Source of the DNA: Carettochelys insculpta
Lineage: Eukaryota > Chordata > Testudines > Carettochelyidae
DNA: 64,000 bases
Assembly (NCBI RefSeq): GCF_033958435.1
Contig: NC_134137.1
Coordinates: 175,659,501 to 175,723,500 of the forward strand
Direction: 5' to 3'
The position numbers were made by a program, and so were the translations under genes. The notes beneath the pieces are model-generated. The model was not told the DNA's origin. It saw nothing but the letters and a program-made list of their open reading frames with translations, and made no database searches. Positions 24,107 to 35,129 of this stretch are shown piece after piece. Position 1 is the first letter of the stretch. Each line of letters opens with the position of its first letter.

Positions 24107-25350
24107 ATGGTCAAAGCTGACAGCCTGAAGACAGCAGTAGCACGTACAAGGGAACAACCGGAGACCATGTCAGCTCCCCCCCTCAGCGAGGACAATACCA
24201 TCAGAATCCTGCTCAGCCTCCCGGCCTTGCTGCTCGCCATGCAGCACCAGCAGCACAGGTGGCTTGCTCTCATAGGACCCAGCCTTGAGGCCCTTACCAC
24301 CCCCATGTTGCCCCTCTCCTGTTCCCCCCCAATCCAGAGCCGGTGGGCATATGCCACCAGCACCAAATGGTGGGACCAGCTGGTGCTGGAGGACTGGGAT
24401 GACGAACAGTGGCTCAGGAATTTCAGGATGACCTGGGAGACATTCAAGGACTTCTGCCACTGGCTCGCCCCAGTCCTCCAGCACCGGGACAGCTGTATGC
24501 AGCTAGTGCTCCTGGTGCAGAAGAGGGTGGCCGTTGCACTATGGTGGCTGGCCACCCCGGACAGCCACAGATCCGTCAGCCACCAATTTGGCGTAGACAA
24601 GGCCACTGGTGGAGCAGTGTGGAAGGAGGTATGGCCAGCCCCCACCATGGACCCACCCTGGGGAGAGGGTGACCAGGTAGAGGGCTCCCTGTGGGGGAGG
24701 CCCCCAGTCCGGTGGTCATGGACATCAGTTCCCCCCCACCACACACAGGTCATCCAAGCCATCAACATAGTGCTCCTGTGACGTGACGTGACCGTGGGGG
24801 ACCTGAACGCTGCCCTTGCTGGGTTCACGGACCTGGGCTTCCCCAACTGTTTCGGAGCCCTGGACAGGATGCATATTGCGATCTGGGCTCCAGACCACAG
24901 CGGAGGCACCTACATAAACAGGAAGGGGTACCGCTCAGTGGTACTCCAGGCCCTCGTGGACGCGAGGGGCCATATCCTGGATGTGTGTGTGGGGTGGCCG
25001 GGCAGGGCCGACAATGCCCATGTGTTCTGGAATTTGTGGCTGGGACATCGGATGCAGGAGGGCATATGTCCCCCCGTGGGAGCTCCCGCTGGGGGACATC
25101 ATGATGCCCCCTGCATCGTGGCTGATGCCATGTAGCCGTGGCTCACGTGGCGCTATACTGGCCACACCATGCTGGCCCAGGGCATCTTTAATGGTCATCT
25201 CAACCATGCCAGGGGCAGTCAAACAGGTGTTCGGGAGGCTGAAGGGGAGGTTTCAGTGCCTTCTCACTAGGCTGGATGTCAGCCTCCCGAATGCCCCTGT
25301 GGTCATTGCCGCCTGTTGTGCCCTCCACAACTTTCTGGAGGGCTGCCAGG
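24107..25350 (+). pseudogene. HARBI1-like Harbinger transposase, broken
   Basis: Harbinger transposases cut and join DNA through a DDE nuclease. Order seen: an N-terminal part with WWDQLVLEDWDDEQWLRNFR and QKRVAVALWWLATPDSHRSV; a likely 120-base intron (GAG|GTATGG 24629 to CACACAG 24748) that is itself open; FPNCFGALDRMHIAIW with a catalytic-type Asp at 24863-24865; and GRADNAHVFW with the second Asp at 25010-25012. FGRLKGRFQCLLTRLD and APVVIAACCALHNFLEG follow in another frame. Breaks: TGA at 24779-24781, TAG at 25133-25135 and a frameshift before 25200. The residue where the family keeps its catalytic Glu (before the FGRLK block) reads Lys at 25221-25223. It is inactive. Confidence 0.85.
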
Positions 25351-26654
25351 AGCCCTTCATGCAGGGCTGGGCCTTCACGAGTAGTTGCCCACTGCCCTGT
25401 GCCGTGAGGCACAGCGGGATGGGGTCAGGGTCCGGGATGCCCTGTGCTGGGCCTTCACACAGAGCCAGCCCTGACCGCTCCAGCCACACAGTATGCCACC
25501 CTGCACCCCTCCCACCTCCCCCGCTCCTAGAAGCACCATGGATATGGGCTAGGGTGGGAACAGGAAGCTTTAATGAGGGAAATAAACTAGCCTACAATAC
25601 TGAACGGAATGTGGAAACCTTCATGTGCATGGGGGGACTGGTTGGCAGTGGGGAGGTGGGGACTCGGGTGGGGGACTGGACTGGAGAAGGGGGCCAGGAT
25701 GGGGGTTGGGTCAATTGGTTTGAGGTGCAGGGGGGCCGGGAGCCACGTTGGCCACGGCCGCACTGGGACGGGGGTCCCCTGTGGGGCTGTGATGGGACCG
25801 GGACCATGGGGTGGTAGGGCTGGGGTGTGGGTCCCACAGGCTCTGCCCCCACGGAGTAGACGAGGGGTCACTGGGGCTGGGCTAGGAGCACCCGCCTCCA
25901 TCAGCAGCCATCGGGCCAGCTCAAGCCGCTCAGCTGGCGCCCAGTGCACCACTTGTCAGGTAGCAGCTGTTAGGGTGGCCATGGCTGGAAGAGTGGCCAT
26001 GGGACAGGCTGGTGAGCGGGAGGGGGGCTTGGTGAGGCAGCCAGCTAAGGCATCCATGCTGTTGGCCAGCCTCACCTCCATGTCCCGCTCCACCTCCAGC
26101 CATTCCCACAGCACGCCAATCAGCTCCTGCACGAGCGCCCGCTTGGCAGCCGCCGCCTCATCCCTCCACCGCTGTCTCTGAGGGGCCAGTCCACGGCCAT
26201 GGGGGGATGCGGGCTAGGGTGATGGGGCAGCCTCCCAGCCTTCCACAACTGCAGCCCGCTCAGGACTGCAGGGGTGGCCGGCTGGTGAGACACCTGTGGA
26301 GACAGGAGGGAATGGGGACGGACTGTGAGTGCTGGCTCCTGCCTGGAGGCTGGATCTCCCGCTCCCTTGCCCCCTGCCCCTCCTCCCTGTCGCCTGATGG
26401 CCTGTGGGATCCCAGATGCCCAGGGGTTCCCACCTGGCAAGGATCAGCCTGTGCTCCCCCCTCCCCATACTCAGGTGTGTGGACTGTGGGGCTATTCTGG
26501 GTGGGGCCACATCCCCATCCATGGCGATGTCCCACTTGCCCCAAACATAGTGGTTGTGACCTGCTGGGGCAAGGCCCAGCTGAATGATGCCTATCTCGGT
26601 GTTACGGAGAGGAGGGTGATGATGAGGGTCCCATCGCTGGAGCCCCTGTCATTG

Positions 26655-27006
26655 CCCTTGGTCTCGGGGCTGGTCTCTGCATGAGGGGCTGGTAGTGCTG
26701 GAGGGGCCTGTCTCACTGCTGTCTGCAGGGTGGGAACGGAGGTGTCCACCATGTGCTCCGGGCTGGCCACCTCCCTCAGCCCCAGGAGCCTGTGCAGCTC
26801 CTGGTAGTGGGGGCAGTGGACAGGCCATGCCCCTGACCTTGGTCTCAGTGGGCTGGTCTCCATGTGGGGGGCTGGTGGTCCTGGAGGGGCCTGCCTCCTC
26901 ACTGCTGTCCACAGGGGCAGGGAGGGGAACGGAGGTGTCCCCCACGTGTCATGGGCTGGCTACCTCCCTCGGCCCCAGGAATCTGTGCAGCTCCTGGTAG
27001 TGGGGG
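26655..27006. repeat. Tandem duplication of about 180 bp inside the Harbinger element
   Basis: The block from GGTCTCGGGGCTGGTCTC (about 26658) to CAGCTCCTGGTAGTGGGGG (about 26813) recurs from GGTCTCAGTGGGCTGGTCTC (about 26840) to CAGCTCCTGGTAGTGGGGG (27006). Each copy contains GGAACGGAGGTGTCC and a GGGCTGGCCACCTCCCTC-like phrase. Confidence 0.75.
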
Positions 27007-27355
27007 TAGCATCATGGGCCTTGATGTATGCCTGGCGCAACTCCTTTACTTTGATATGGATGCTGCTACTGGGCCAGTCAGGGTGTCCTTGGGCGGCGAG
27101 ACCGCTGGCCAGCTGGTCAAATGCCTTGGCATTGTGCTGGTGGGTTCCAAGTTGCCACAGGACCTCCTCCTCCCCCCACAGAATGAGGAAGTCCTTAAGC
27201 TCTGCCTCTGTCTGGGAGGGTGTCCCCTCCTGGCGCCACCCTTGCCTGTGCCCTGTGATTCCTGGGACCCCTCCTCCGGAGCCCTCGGAGGGAGAGGGGG
27301 GCCCTATTGTGCAGCCATGGTGGCTAGGGGCTGGGGAGGCTGGCAGGTGCTTCAA
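26960..27355 (-). pseudogene. Harbinger Myb/SANT-like partner gene, broken
   Basis: On the minus strand, facing the transposase, residues about 49-120 read TEAELKDFLILWGEEEVLWQ, then AFDQLASGLAAQGH and IKVKELRQAYIKAHDA. This is the helix pattern of the Myb/SANT-like (trihelix) DNA-binding protein that Harbinger elements encode beside the transposase and that helps bring it to the element ends. The frame is lost downstream. A later remnant on the same strand (about 26040-26180) reads RQRWRDEAAAAKRALVQELI and a Glu/Leu-rich coil. No intact product is likely. Confidence 0.65.
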
Positions 27356-27759
27356 GCAGAGGGAGTCCAGGGCAGAGCTCGTGCTGCCCCTACTTGTGGC
27401 ACACTCTCAGCTTCCTGCCTGGGGTTGCCAGGGAGCTGCTTTCCATAAGGCAGCCAGCAGAAACCATAGAGCCCTGCCTGGGCTAGCCAGACTGTCTCCA
27501 TCCTCCAGAGGACACCCCTCCTTGGAGGACTCCTTACTTCAAAGTAAGGAGTGCAGAGCATCTACACACATTAACTTCGAAGTTACAGGTCAAAGTCAGC
27601 CATTACTCCCTTCCTGTGTATGGAGTAGTGACTTCAAAGTTAGCCTCCCTTACTTCAATGTTAATTTTGAAGTAAGGAAAACCATGTGTAGATGCTCTGC
27701 AGGCTACTTCGAAGTAGCCCCTTACTTTGAAGTTAATTTGCAGTGTAGACACAGCCCTA

Positions 27760-28011
27760 GGGTATCCCATTAGACAAGCAACTCAGAATGATGGTACAGC
27801 AAAAAGGGCTCATGCACTTTTGTCTTTGTAGTGAGGTGAGTTGACTTCTCTGGCACTGGAAAGACCCTTATTGAAATACTGTCTACTTCTGATGTCCACA
27901 TTTTTAAAAAAAACTTTGAGAATGTGAAGACTATGCAGAACCAAATATAAACCTTACGGTAAAGCTTAAAGCAATTATACTTATCTTATTAAAATGATCA
28001 AGAGATTCTGA
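27760..28011 (+). mobile_element. CR1 LINE fragment, second piece
   Basis: Continues the CR1 text broken at 23285: GACAAGCAACTCAG, then AAAAAGGGCTCATGC, CTGGCACTGGAAAGACCC with TTATTGAAATACTG, and AAAATGATCAAGAGATTCTG at its end, where another repeat enters. Confidence 0.7.
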
Positions 28012-28435
28012 GCTGTGGTGGGCAATCTGGGGACTGAGAGCTGCATGGGGCTCATTAGGGCTCTGCGTGTGGCCCAAAAGACATTTATTTACCAGTGCCT
28101 GTACACAGAGTTGTCAGATTCCACTGGTTTTCATCTGTATAATTTTTTCCATACAGGTATCAAAAAGTGACATGAATGTAAAGCAAAGGCATGTGAAGTG
28201 AGGTGCATGCTGATTGCACACAACATTGAGAGTGCCATGGGCACCCTCATCAAATTGAAGCCCTTCCATATTTCAATTGGCATGTTGCAAATTCCAGGTA
28301 TGCAAGCACAGTTAGCAAAACTACCCTATCACAGGAGACCATCTTCATTACAACAATCTTGAGGCCCACTGAGATGAAAGAAGGCCACTCATGCAGCCCA
28401 CCCCCTAGCCTGTGTTGCCCCTTATTGCAATAAAG
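28012..28435. mobile_element. hAT-like short element inserted in CR1
   Basis: Starts near GTGGTGGGCAATCTGGGG and ends near TAGCCTGTGTTGCCC, which are rough inverted repeats. It sits between two parts of the same CR1 copy. Target duplication was not resolved. Confidence 0.5.
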
Positions 28436-28770
28436 TATGAGTATCTTCATGGGAATAAATACTAATCACTAAAGAGCTCTTTAATCGAGTAAGAAAGGCA
28501 CAAGAACTAACTGCTCGAAAGTTCAGATCCATTCAAATTAGAAACCACAAACTTTAATGGTGATTACTGAAACAAACTACAAAGGAAAGTTGTGGATACT
28601 CATTTCTCAAAGTCTTCAAATCATGAGGGGTGGCTTCTGGAAGATACACTTTAGGTGAACAAAAGTTACTGGGTTTATTACAGAGGTTACAGGGTGAAAT
28701 TCTATACCCTGCATTATACACAAAGTCAGATTAGATACTCTAATGGCTTTAAAATCCTCTTTTGCTTTTC
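28436..28770 (+). mobile_element. CR1 LINE fragment, 3' end
   Basis: Has the CR1 3' style text AATACTAATCACTAAAGAGC, CTCTTTAATC, GAAAGGCACAAGAAC, and near the end GTCAGATTAGATACTCTAATGGC, the remnant of the usual 'AGATGATC..AATGG' close. Confidence 0.65.
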
Positions 28771-29339
28771 TTATTTAGTTCTGTTCTGCAGCGCTAGGTT
28801 TTTCAGAAGAGATGGACCCTGGGGAGGACAATGAGGTTCTGGGTACTTTTCTGTACCTTTTTAGAAGAGGAATCCATATACCTATCAGGGAACCTATCCA
28901 TTTTCTTGGTGAGGCCTCCCTATTTTCTTTTCCGCCTCTTTGTGTGAGAGAAAATGGGCTTTGTGCTCCAGTGCTTATATTTCAATATAATTGGAATGGT
29001 AGTTCATAACACTTCTTAACCTTATGTATATTGTTCTGTGAGCATGCATACACTGTATACCAGACTAGAGCATTTTTGCAAGTAGCATTTTGCTCCGTAC
29101 TTAGGTTTCCCTTGTTCTCTTATTCCATGTTGAAGGTATAAAAAACAGCACAAACCAATACATTTCCAGTTCCTCCCTACTGCCAGAAGGCCTGAGTTGA
29201 AATCTCCAGTGTCTGGAACTGATCCTCAAACATTTTTCTCTGCATAATTTTAAGGTTTTATATGTAAGTAGTATTGTTAATAGGTCTGCAGGTTTAGCTA
29301 GATGGGGAGTGAAGACCCATCCCTGACTTGCAGCAATTC
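28771..29339. other. Intergenic, nothing recognised
   Basis: About 570 bases with no gene or firmly recognised repeat. The left limit of the DIRS-like relict may fall here. Confidence 0.45.
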
Positions 29340-29674
29340 ATTTTCTTTAGGCACGATCAAAAGTTCTGCAGTTTGTGGGCATTGATAATACTGTCCATAG
29401 AAAAAGATGTAGCTCACATCTCTCAACATGGATTTTTTCACCCTTCCCAAAGCACAGTTCCCAGGCTTGTCTTAGATTCTGATCACTGTCAATAAGAGTA
29501 CTCCCATTCAGTCCAGAAACTACATTCAGGGTCTTTATGAAATCAGTGGTTTTCCATAATAGCATCACAGCTGAGAAAGGACTGCTCCACATCCCTGGGT
29601 AATCTCTACAAATGCAAGAGTCAGCCCTTGCTTAGACACAGCTGTAGATTTCAGAAGAGCAGAGTCTGGCCTTA

Positions 29675-30118
29675 GGCTGTGACCAAACTTGGCTAAAACT
29701 TCGACAGGGCCATGCTAATAGCCATACTGAAGAATACTAATGAGGTGCTGAACTGAATATTCAGTGCCTCATTAGCATTTGCATGCTGCCGGCTGGGGTG
29801 CTTTGAAAGCGCTGCTTTCAAATGCACATGACTACATGGGGGCCCTTTTGGAAAGGACCCCACACATTTCAAAATCCCCTTATTCCTCTCAGCTGAGGGG
29901 AATAAGGGGATTTCAAAATATGTGGGATCCTTTCGAAAAGGACCCGTGTAACCACTTCAAGCCGCGTGAGTTTGAAAGCACTGCTTTCAAAGCGGCGCGG
30001 CCGGCAGCATGCGAATGATGATGAGGCGCTGAATATTCAATTCAGTGCCTCATTAGTATTCTTCAATTTGGCCATTAGCATGGCCCTTTCAAAGTTTTGT
30101 CCAAGTGTGACCACAACC
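29675..30118. mobile_element. Full-length palindromic short DNA element (foldback)
   Basis: The whole 444 bases form one imperfect palindrome centred near 29894 (CAGCTG). Ends: GGCTGTGACCAAACTTGG and, inverted, GGTTGTGGTCACACTTGG. Arms share GGGCCATGCTAAT, AAGAATACTAATGAGG, GAATATTCAG, GCATGCTGCCGGC and GGGGATTT-type blocks. It is non-coding. Confidence 0.8.
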
Positions 30119-30428
30119 GTAGACTCTGACCAAGGGCTTGTCTCCCTATGAACAGTTTCTAAGTCATGGGCAATCTGATAAATCAAATTATTCATAACCC
30201 TTAGACATCTTTCCAGATTTGCTTTACTCCCCTGGGTCATGTGGGATCATATACTTACCTAACAATGTTCACCTCTGCCTCCAGAACATTTCGCTTTTAA
30301 CAACATGTACATTGAGTAGGAACAGCATGAACACTATTGATGATCACTACTGAGATAAGGGCCTCTGGTTTGGTGGAAAGATCCCACTCAAGTGTGCATA
30401 ATGTGTCTTCCCTATTTCCCCCATACCT

Positions 30429-30742
30429 AAGGTGACCATATCTCCTTGTCCCAAATACGGGACAGGGAAATATGGGGGTGAGGGGTGGTTCCTCCTTGGC
30501 TATACCAAGCCCTGGGGAGCAATGAATGAGCTGGGAGTCCTGGGGAAGCAGCAGGTATGCAACTGCTGCCTACGCTTCCCTGAGGCTTGGGGAAGTGACT
30601 CCTGCCAACAGCTGCATCTGTGCAGCTGCTGGCAGAAAAGGTCAGTAAGGGGAGGGCCCAAATACAGAACAATTAGTCCCTTTTAAAAAGATAAGTAGGG
30701 ATGCCTTTTTGGCATCCCAGATACGGGATGGATGGTCTCCCT
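30429..30742. mobile_element. hAT-like short element
   Basis: Ends AAGGTGACCATATCTCC and, inverted, AGGGAGACCATCCATCCC. Inside, a CCCAAATACGGGACAGGG phrase near the left end is echoed by GGCATCCCAGATACGGGATG near the right. This looks like the sauropsid 'GGTGACCATAT' hAT family. It interrupts the DIRS-like relict. Confidence 0.55.
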
Positions 30743-32331
30743 ACCCATACATGCTGGATAATCACAGGCATCTCCATGTTAACTTCAGGCATTCACATGC
30801 ATGACCTTACACTGTTACACTTGAACACCTTAGGAAAATAGAATGTACATAGATCTCCCCAAACTCAGTGCTGTCTGAGAAGCACACAGAGCATTCTTAC
30901 TAGTAATCCAATTTCACCACATTCTTCAATTATTAGCGTTACAGAATGATTCAGAATTGAGTCATTCCTTCCATTCAAATGGGCCCAGTATCTGTGGTTC
31001 CCAACTCTCCTGCATACGTCAGCCCAGCCACTCATTCATTCTTTCCCAGGCTTCTTGACTTAAGAATGGCAAGGTCAGACATCCCAACCTGCAAACTGTT
31101 CACCTGATGGCTTAGTATTTCAACGGGCATCAAATTAAGGACATTCGTGTTCCAAAACACTGCAGACCATTCTCATTAATGGCAGAAGTGTCTTAACTAG
31201 AAATGTTACATTGCCAAATGGAAACATTTCTCCGTTTAGGCCCAGCATCACTACGTGCTTCCTGATATTTTGGATTACTTCATTACTTCCAGGTGAACCC
31301 GTATCAAGCAGAGACCCATTTTGGAAGTAATTTGTGAAAGTCACCCTCCAGCAGATGATTACTCTTTATTCACTCATGCTCTTAAAGGAATTAAGAATTT
31401 TCCAATTTGGTAATAAGACCAACCCCTTAATGGTACTATAATTTAATACTTTTAACACTTACCAAGTCACCTTTCAAATCCCTGGCTACCTCTCTGATAC
31501 CTGACTTGTCCATTACCTCAACCAGAAGGGTAGATAAAGAGGGGATCCTAATGGCAGACCCTCCTCATGGTATTTCATATATACAAGGTCTTACTATAAT
31601 TACATGTGAATTCATCCTAGTGTAGTTTTTAAAATTTCATATAGACCAGGCTATTTACCTGTGTTCTTCTTGAAGCCTTGTGGCTCCAGTGAAGTGACTT
31701 CAATCCTCAATATGAGACTAGGTTACAGAGAACAAAGCCAATCAGTCACCTAGGTTTGTTTACCATTTCAGAACAAACTCAAGAAGTTCTTTCCTGCCCA
31801 AGAATCTCCAAATGGATCATTTCGAGAAGTAACTATCAGTAACATGGAGTTCCACCTGCATATTTACAAGACATTTTCCCATGTTCCTATCTTATGCTGA
31901 CACATTCTTTGCCACTGGTGGTATGAACAGCTTTACCACCAGCATTCTCCTCCTCCTCCTCTTTTGAGTACTATGTTGTTGGTCACCCGTAATGGAATAC
32001 AAAGAGGCCAGCACTCAAAGGGAAGAGTTCTTTGACAAGTGTGGTCCTAATCTGTATTCCATTAATCACCCCCTGCCAATCGGTTGGCTCATCCGACACA
32101 CAGTCAGAGACGAGCAAATGGAGAATTTTCGTCCACCCCCCCCCCCCAACGCTTATGCTGTTTGTGCAGAGTACTGGGGGAGAGGGTGCAGCTGTGGACA
32201 AATGGACACTACGTGCACTAATTCTCTGGTCTCAGGTGCAAGGAGCACATGTACACCCACAGCTAAACATAGTAACTTCCCTGCCTTTCTCCAAGCAGCT
32301 TTGAAAACATGGGGGAGAAGAGGGTAGCCAT

Positions 32332-32768
32332 TAGGGATGTAAAATCCCATTTAATTAGTTAACCAGGTAAATGGCAGGTTTAACCGGTTAACCCATTAAG
32401 TGGGGGGAGGGTAGTTGCTCCAGCCCAGTGAGGCTGGAGCAGCCTCCCCTGCAGCACATCAGGGACCAGGGCAACCCCAGTCAGGCTGGAGTGCCCTGGC
32501 AGCAGGCAGGAGACCCCTCCAGCCCCTACCAGTTACCTGGTAACCTCCCTAGTAGCCATCCTAAAGATCTGGGGGAGCAGTCAGAGAAATCTGAACAAGC
32601 TACCTCAAAACAGATACAGCTGGAACAGCGCCTGAGGGAAACTGCTGCAGTCCAGAGGGGCCTATGGAGCCACACCCTCCCTCCTCCCCGCTGCTGCACT
32701 GGGCTAATGCAACTCCCTGAACACAGCAGGCGGGAGGGTACTCCAGCCCCTACCAGTTAACATCCCTG
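32332..32768. mobile_element. hAT-like short element
   Basis: Ends TAGGGATGTAAAATCCC and, inverted, CAGGGATGTTAACTGG, with GTTAACCAGGTAAAT and ACCGGTTAACCC inside the left end. The flanks GTAGCCAT and GACACCAT agree at five of eight bases, a possible worn 8-bp duplication. Confidence 0.5.
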
Positions 32769-34040
32769 GACACCATAAACTATGGGAGATCAGTCAGAGA
32801 AATCTGAACAAACTGCCTCAAAACAGATGCAGGTTGTCATTCCTCTACTGTCTTCTTTCAATGAAATCATGAGGAGAAAAAACTCTCAGCAATAGGAAGA
32901 ACTTCAATTGGCAAACTGAGTAATTCTACTGGTTGCTGGAACACAAAGCATTTCTTTACACTTTTGGTGGTTGATGGTGCATTTGGATCCCTGGCACAAG
33001 AAATGGTAATTCCTGCTGAGTTATTACTTCCCTAAAAACACCCTGAAGCCAAGAAGATAAAAGCCACACTTAAAAAGATATTTGGATCTTTTTCATATGC
33101 ACTCACTGAGAGCCTGTCTCACAAACATCTGCTTCACCAAGGACAAAATGTCTTGGTGCCATGATAATAAAAAGTGTATTACCCAGCACTAAGAATTCAA
33201 GTTCATATTTAAGAAATATCTCCAGCTCCTTAAGTCAGAGCAGCCAGACCCATGAGTTCATGAAACTGGCTGACAACACTGTGGCTGGATGCTAAGTCCT
33301 GTTGAAGTTATGGTCAGCAGACAATGTATTTGCTTTGAATACATTATACCTCACAGTTCTTGTGACTGATACGGTGGTGCTAATAACCCAGATAACTCAA
33401 AGAATTCATTCTCCATGTTGAGATCCAGAACTGCACTACAGACCTTCATTCAGGAGCAAAAGCTTTTGTTCTAACCTGCAACAAAGATACTAAACATGAA
33501 ACTCATTGTATTTGCGGAGCTGCTTTTTTTCCTAGGAGAAAAGGTGGAACTCAAGCCCCAAAGTGCCTGTCTCCCCCTCCCCATGGTGACTTAACCCCCC
33601 CATGCAGGCCCAAACTGCACCCAGTCTTGCCTGCCCCGCTTCCAGAATTAACCCTCTGGCCACACCCCCACATAGCCCCCCCAGTCTTGCCCAAACCAAA
33701 ATATTAGAGGCAATGTTGTCAGCCAGCCATCAAACTCTCTTTACAACGTTTCCATGCCAGCATTAACTTCCTGTACACCACCAATAGCTTCAACAGGGGG
33801 ATCGTACAGAAAACTAGATAGAACAAACCCATGAATCAACCCACCTACCTTCACAGACCCAGTAACCACCCCAACACCAAGGTATCTGTTGAACACAGCC
33901 AGCTACCACAGAGTATGCTCTGAAGAGACAGTCTGCAACACACAACTTCACACATATAAAAATGCCTTCACCAAACAGACACGCCACCAGCAAAATGGAT
34001 CACACCATAGAACAGGCCCCAGTTCTAGTTGTTTGCATAT
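32769..34040. other. Intergenic, mostly unrecognised
   Basis: No gene seen. The part from about 33520 to 33720 (starting near TTTTTTTCCTAGGAGAAAAG) is GC-rich with CCC-rich phrases and resembles another hAT-like short element, but without clear ends. Confidence 0.45.
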
Positions 34041-34365
34041 TATAACTGGAAAAGGTATGGAAAAGGACAGCAAAAATGGTTAAGGATATGGAACAGCTTC
34101 CATTTGAGAAGGGATTAAAAATACTGGGACGTTGCAGCCTGGAAAAGACACACCTCAGAAGGGATATGATACAGTCCTATAAAATCAGGAGTGGTATGAA
34201 AATAAAGGAGAAAATGAATAAGAATATTTTATTTACTCCTTCACATAGCACAAGAATTAAGGGTCACCCAATGAAATTAAAAGACAGCAGCTTTAAAACA
34301 AGCAAAAAGTAGTATTTCTCCACACAGTGCACAATGATGCTGTGAAACTAATTGCTTGGGAATTT
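34041..34365 (+). mobile_element. CR1 LINE fragment, 3' region
   Basis: Carries the CR1 phrases TATAAAATCAGGAGTGGTAT, ATTTTATTTACTCCTTCACA, GGGTCACCCAATGAAATTAA and TATTTCTCCACACAGTGCAC, typical of the 3' part of a turtle-type CR1. Confidence 0.75.
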
Positions 34366-35100
34366 TTCTAAAACGCTGTTATTTAATGAAATTAATACAC
34401 AGAATTATTACATATTAAAAATTTCTTGTAGGCTTTCCGCCATGCCAAGAATTGTGAAACCAGTATTTAGCCTGCCACTGCATATCTTGTTGATACTGTT
34501 TGTGCAAAAATATCACAATGCTGCTGAACCATAACAACTGTGGATGTGCTAAGACAGAATCAGATCCTGTCTTTGGGACTTGGTTTAAGGTCAGCAGAAG
34601 GATAGCTCCACATGTTGTTTTCACATGTACTGTGTAACTGATTTGCATACAAGGACAACTACAGCACAACCTTTTTTCTTCCAGGCAACTGCCTGTAACA
34701 TGGAATACTGAAATGAAATTCAAAGTGTAAGTCAGCAGATGCAGTGAAAGCAGAGCACGGGCTGGATTCCCTCAGCATTCATTCATTCACCACTTGTGCC
34801 AAAATATTGAAGTAGATATTTTTGTAATGTAAGAATTCCCCTTCAAATCCCTTTCATGTTAATACAACAGTATTTACAATGTGCCTTAAATAATGTTGCT
34901 GTTGAATCCCCAATGTTTGCAAGGTTTTATTTTTTGTGATTTTTTTTAACTGAACCCTTGATATTCACACAGATTTTGTCATTTCACTGCCTTTTTAACA
35001 AAAATTAAAAAAAGAAAAAAGAGCAACTGGGTCCAGTTAAAATATTTATTTTAAATGTTCACAAGTTATAAAGTTCCTAGCACTTTAAAGCAAATATGTT
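34366..35100. other. Intergenic, nothing recognised
   Basis: AT-rich sequence with no gene or clear repeat. Confidence 0.5.
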
Positions 35101-35129
35101 GGTGGTGGAAGATTGAGTTCCTTGCACCC

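Larger units (their letters stand above)
23823..27756 (+). mobile_element. PIF/Harbinger DNA transposon, complete but inactive
   Basis: Both ends are present: GGCTGTGTAAACTACAAAAT at 23823 and, inverted, GGCTGTGTCTACACTGCAAAT ending at 27756, followed inward by motifs rich in ACTTCAAAGTA/CTTCGAAGTA. Direct 3-bp copies of CTA flank it (23820-23822, 27757-27759), the target-site length typical of Harbinger. Inside are a + strand HARBI1-like transposase relict and a - strand Myb/SANT-like relict, the usual two-gene layout. About 3.93 kb. Confidence 0.88.
29340..32030 (+). mobile_element. DIRS-like retrotransposon relict
   Basis: Decayed coding text in the order expected for a DIRS element on the + strand. 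A reverse-transcriptase/RNase H part shows NLINQIIHNP, then LGHVGSYTYL (about 30170-30260). A tyrosine-recombinase-like part shows TRRVDKEGILMADPP (about 31520-31565), near the R-R-V/S-E-L box of such recombinases. CACCCGTAATGGAATACAAA near 31990 recalls the end text of this family. Many stops and shifts are present. Two short elements (29675-30118 and 30429-30742) interrupt it. Family call is from remembered similarity; class is moderately sure. Confidence 0.55.

Noticed and set aside
25587..26684. Several overlapping open frames of 90-190 codons on both strands
   Set aside because: They lie inside the Harbinger element in low-complexity GC-rich DNA. Only the transposase and the Myb/SANT-like frames show family features.
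32120..32150. Poly-C and other repeated short runs as a possible CRISPR or array
   Set aside because: Simple homopolymer; no spaced repeats, and the DNA is vertebrate.
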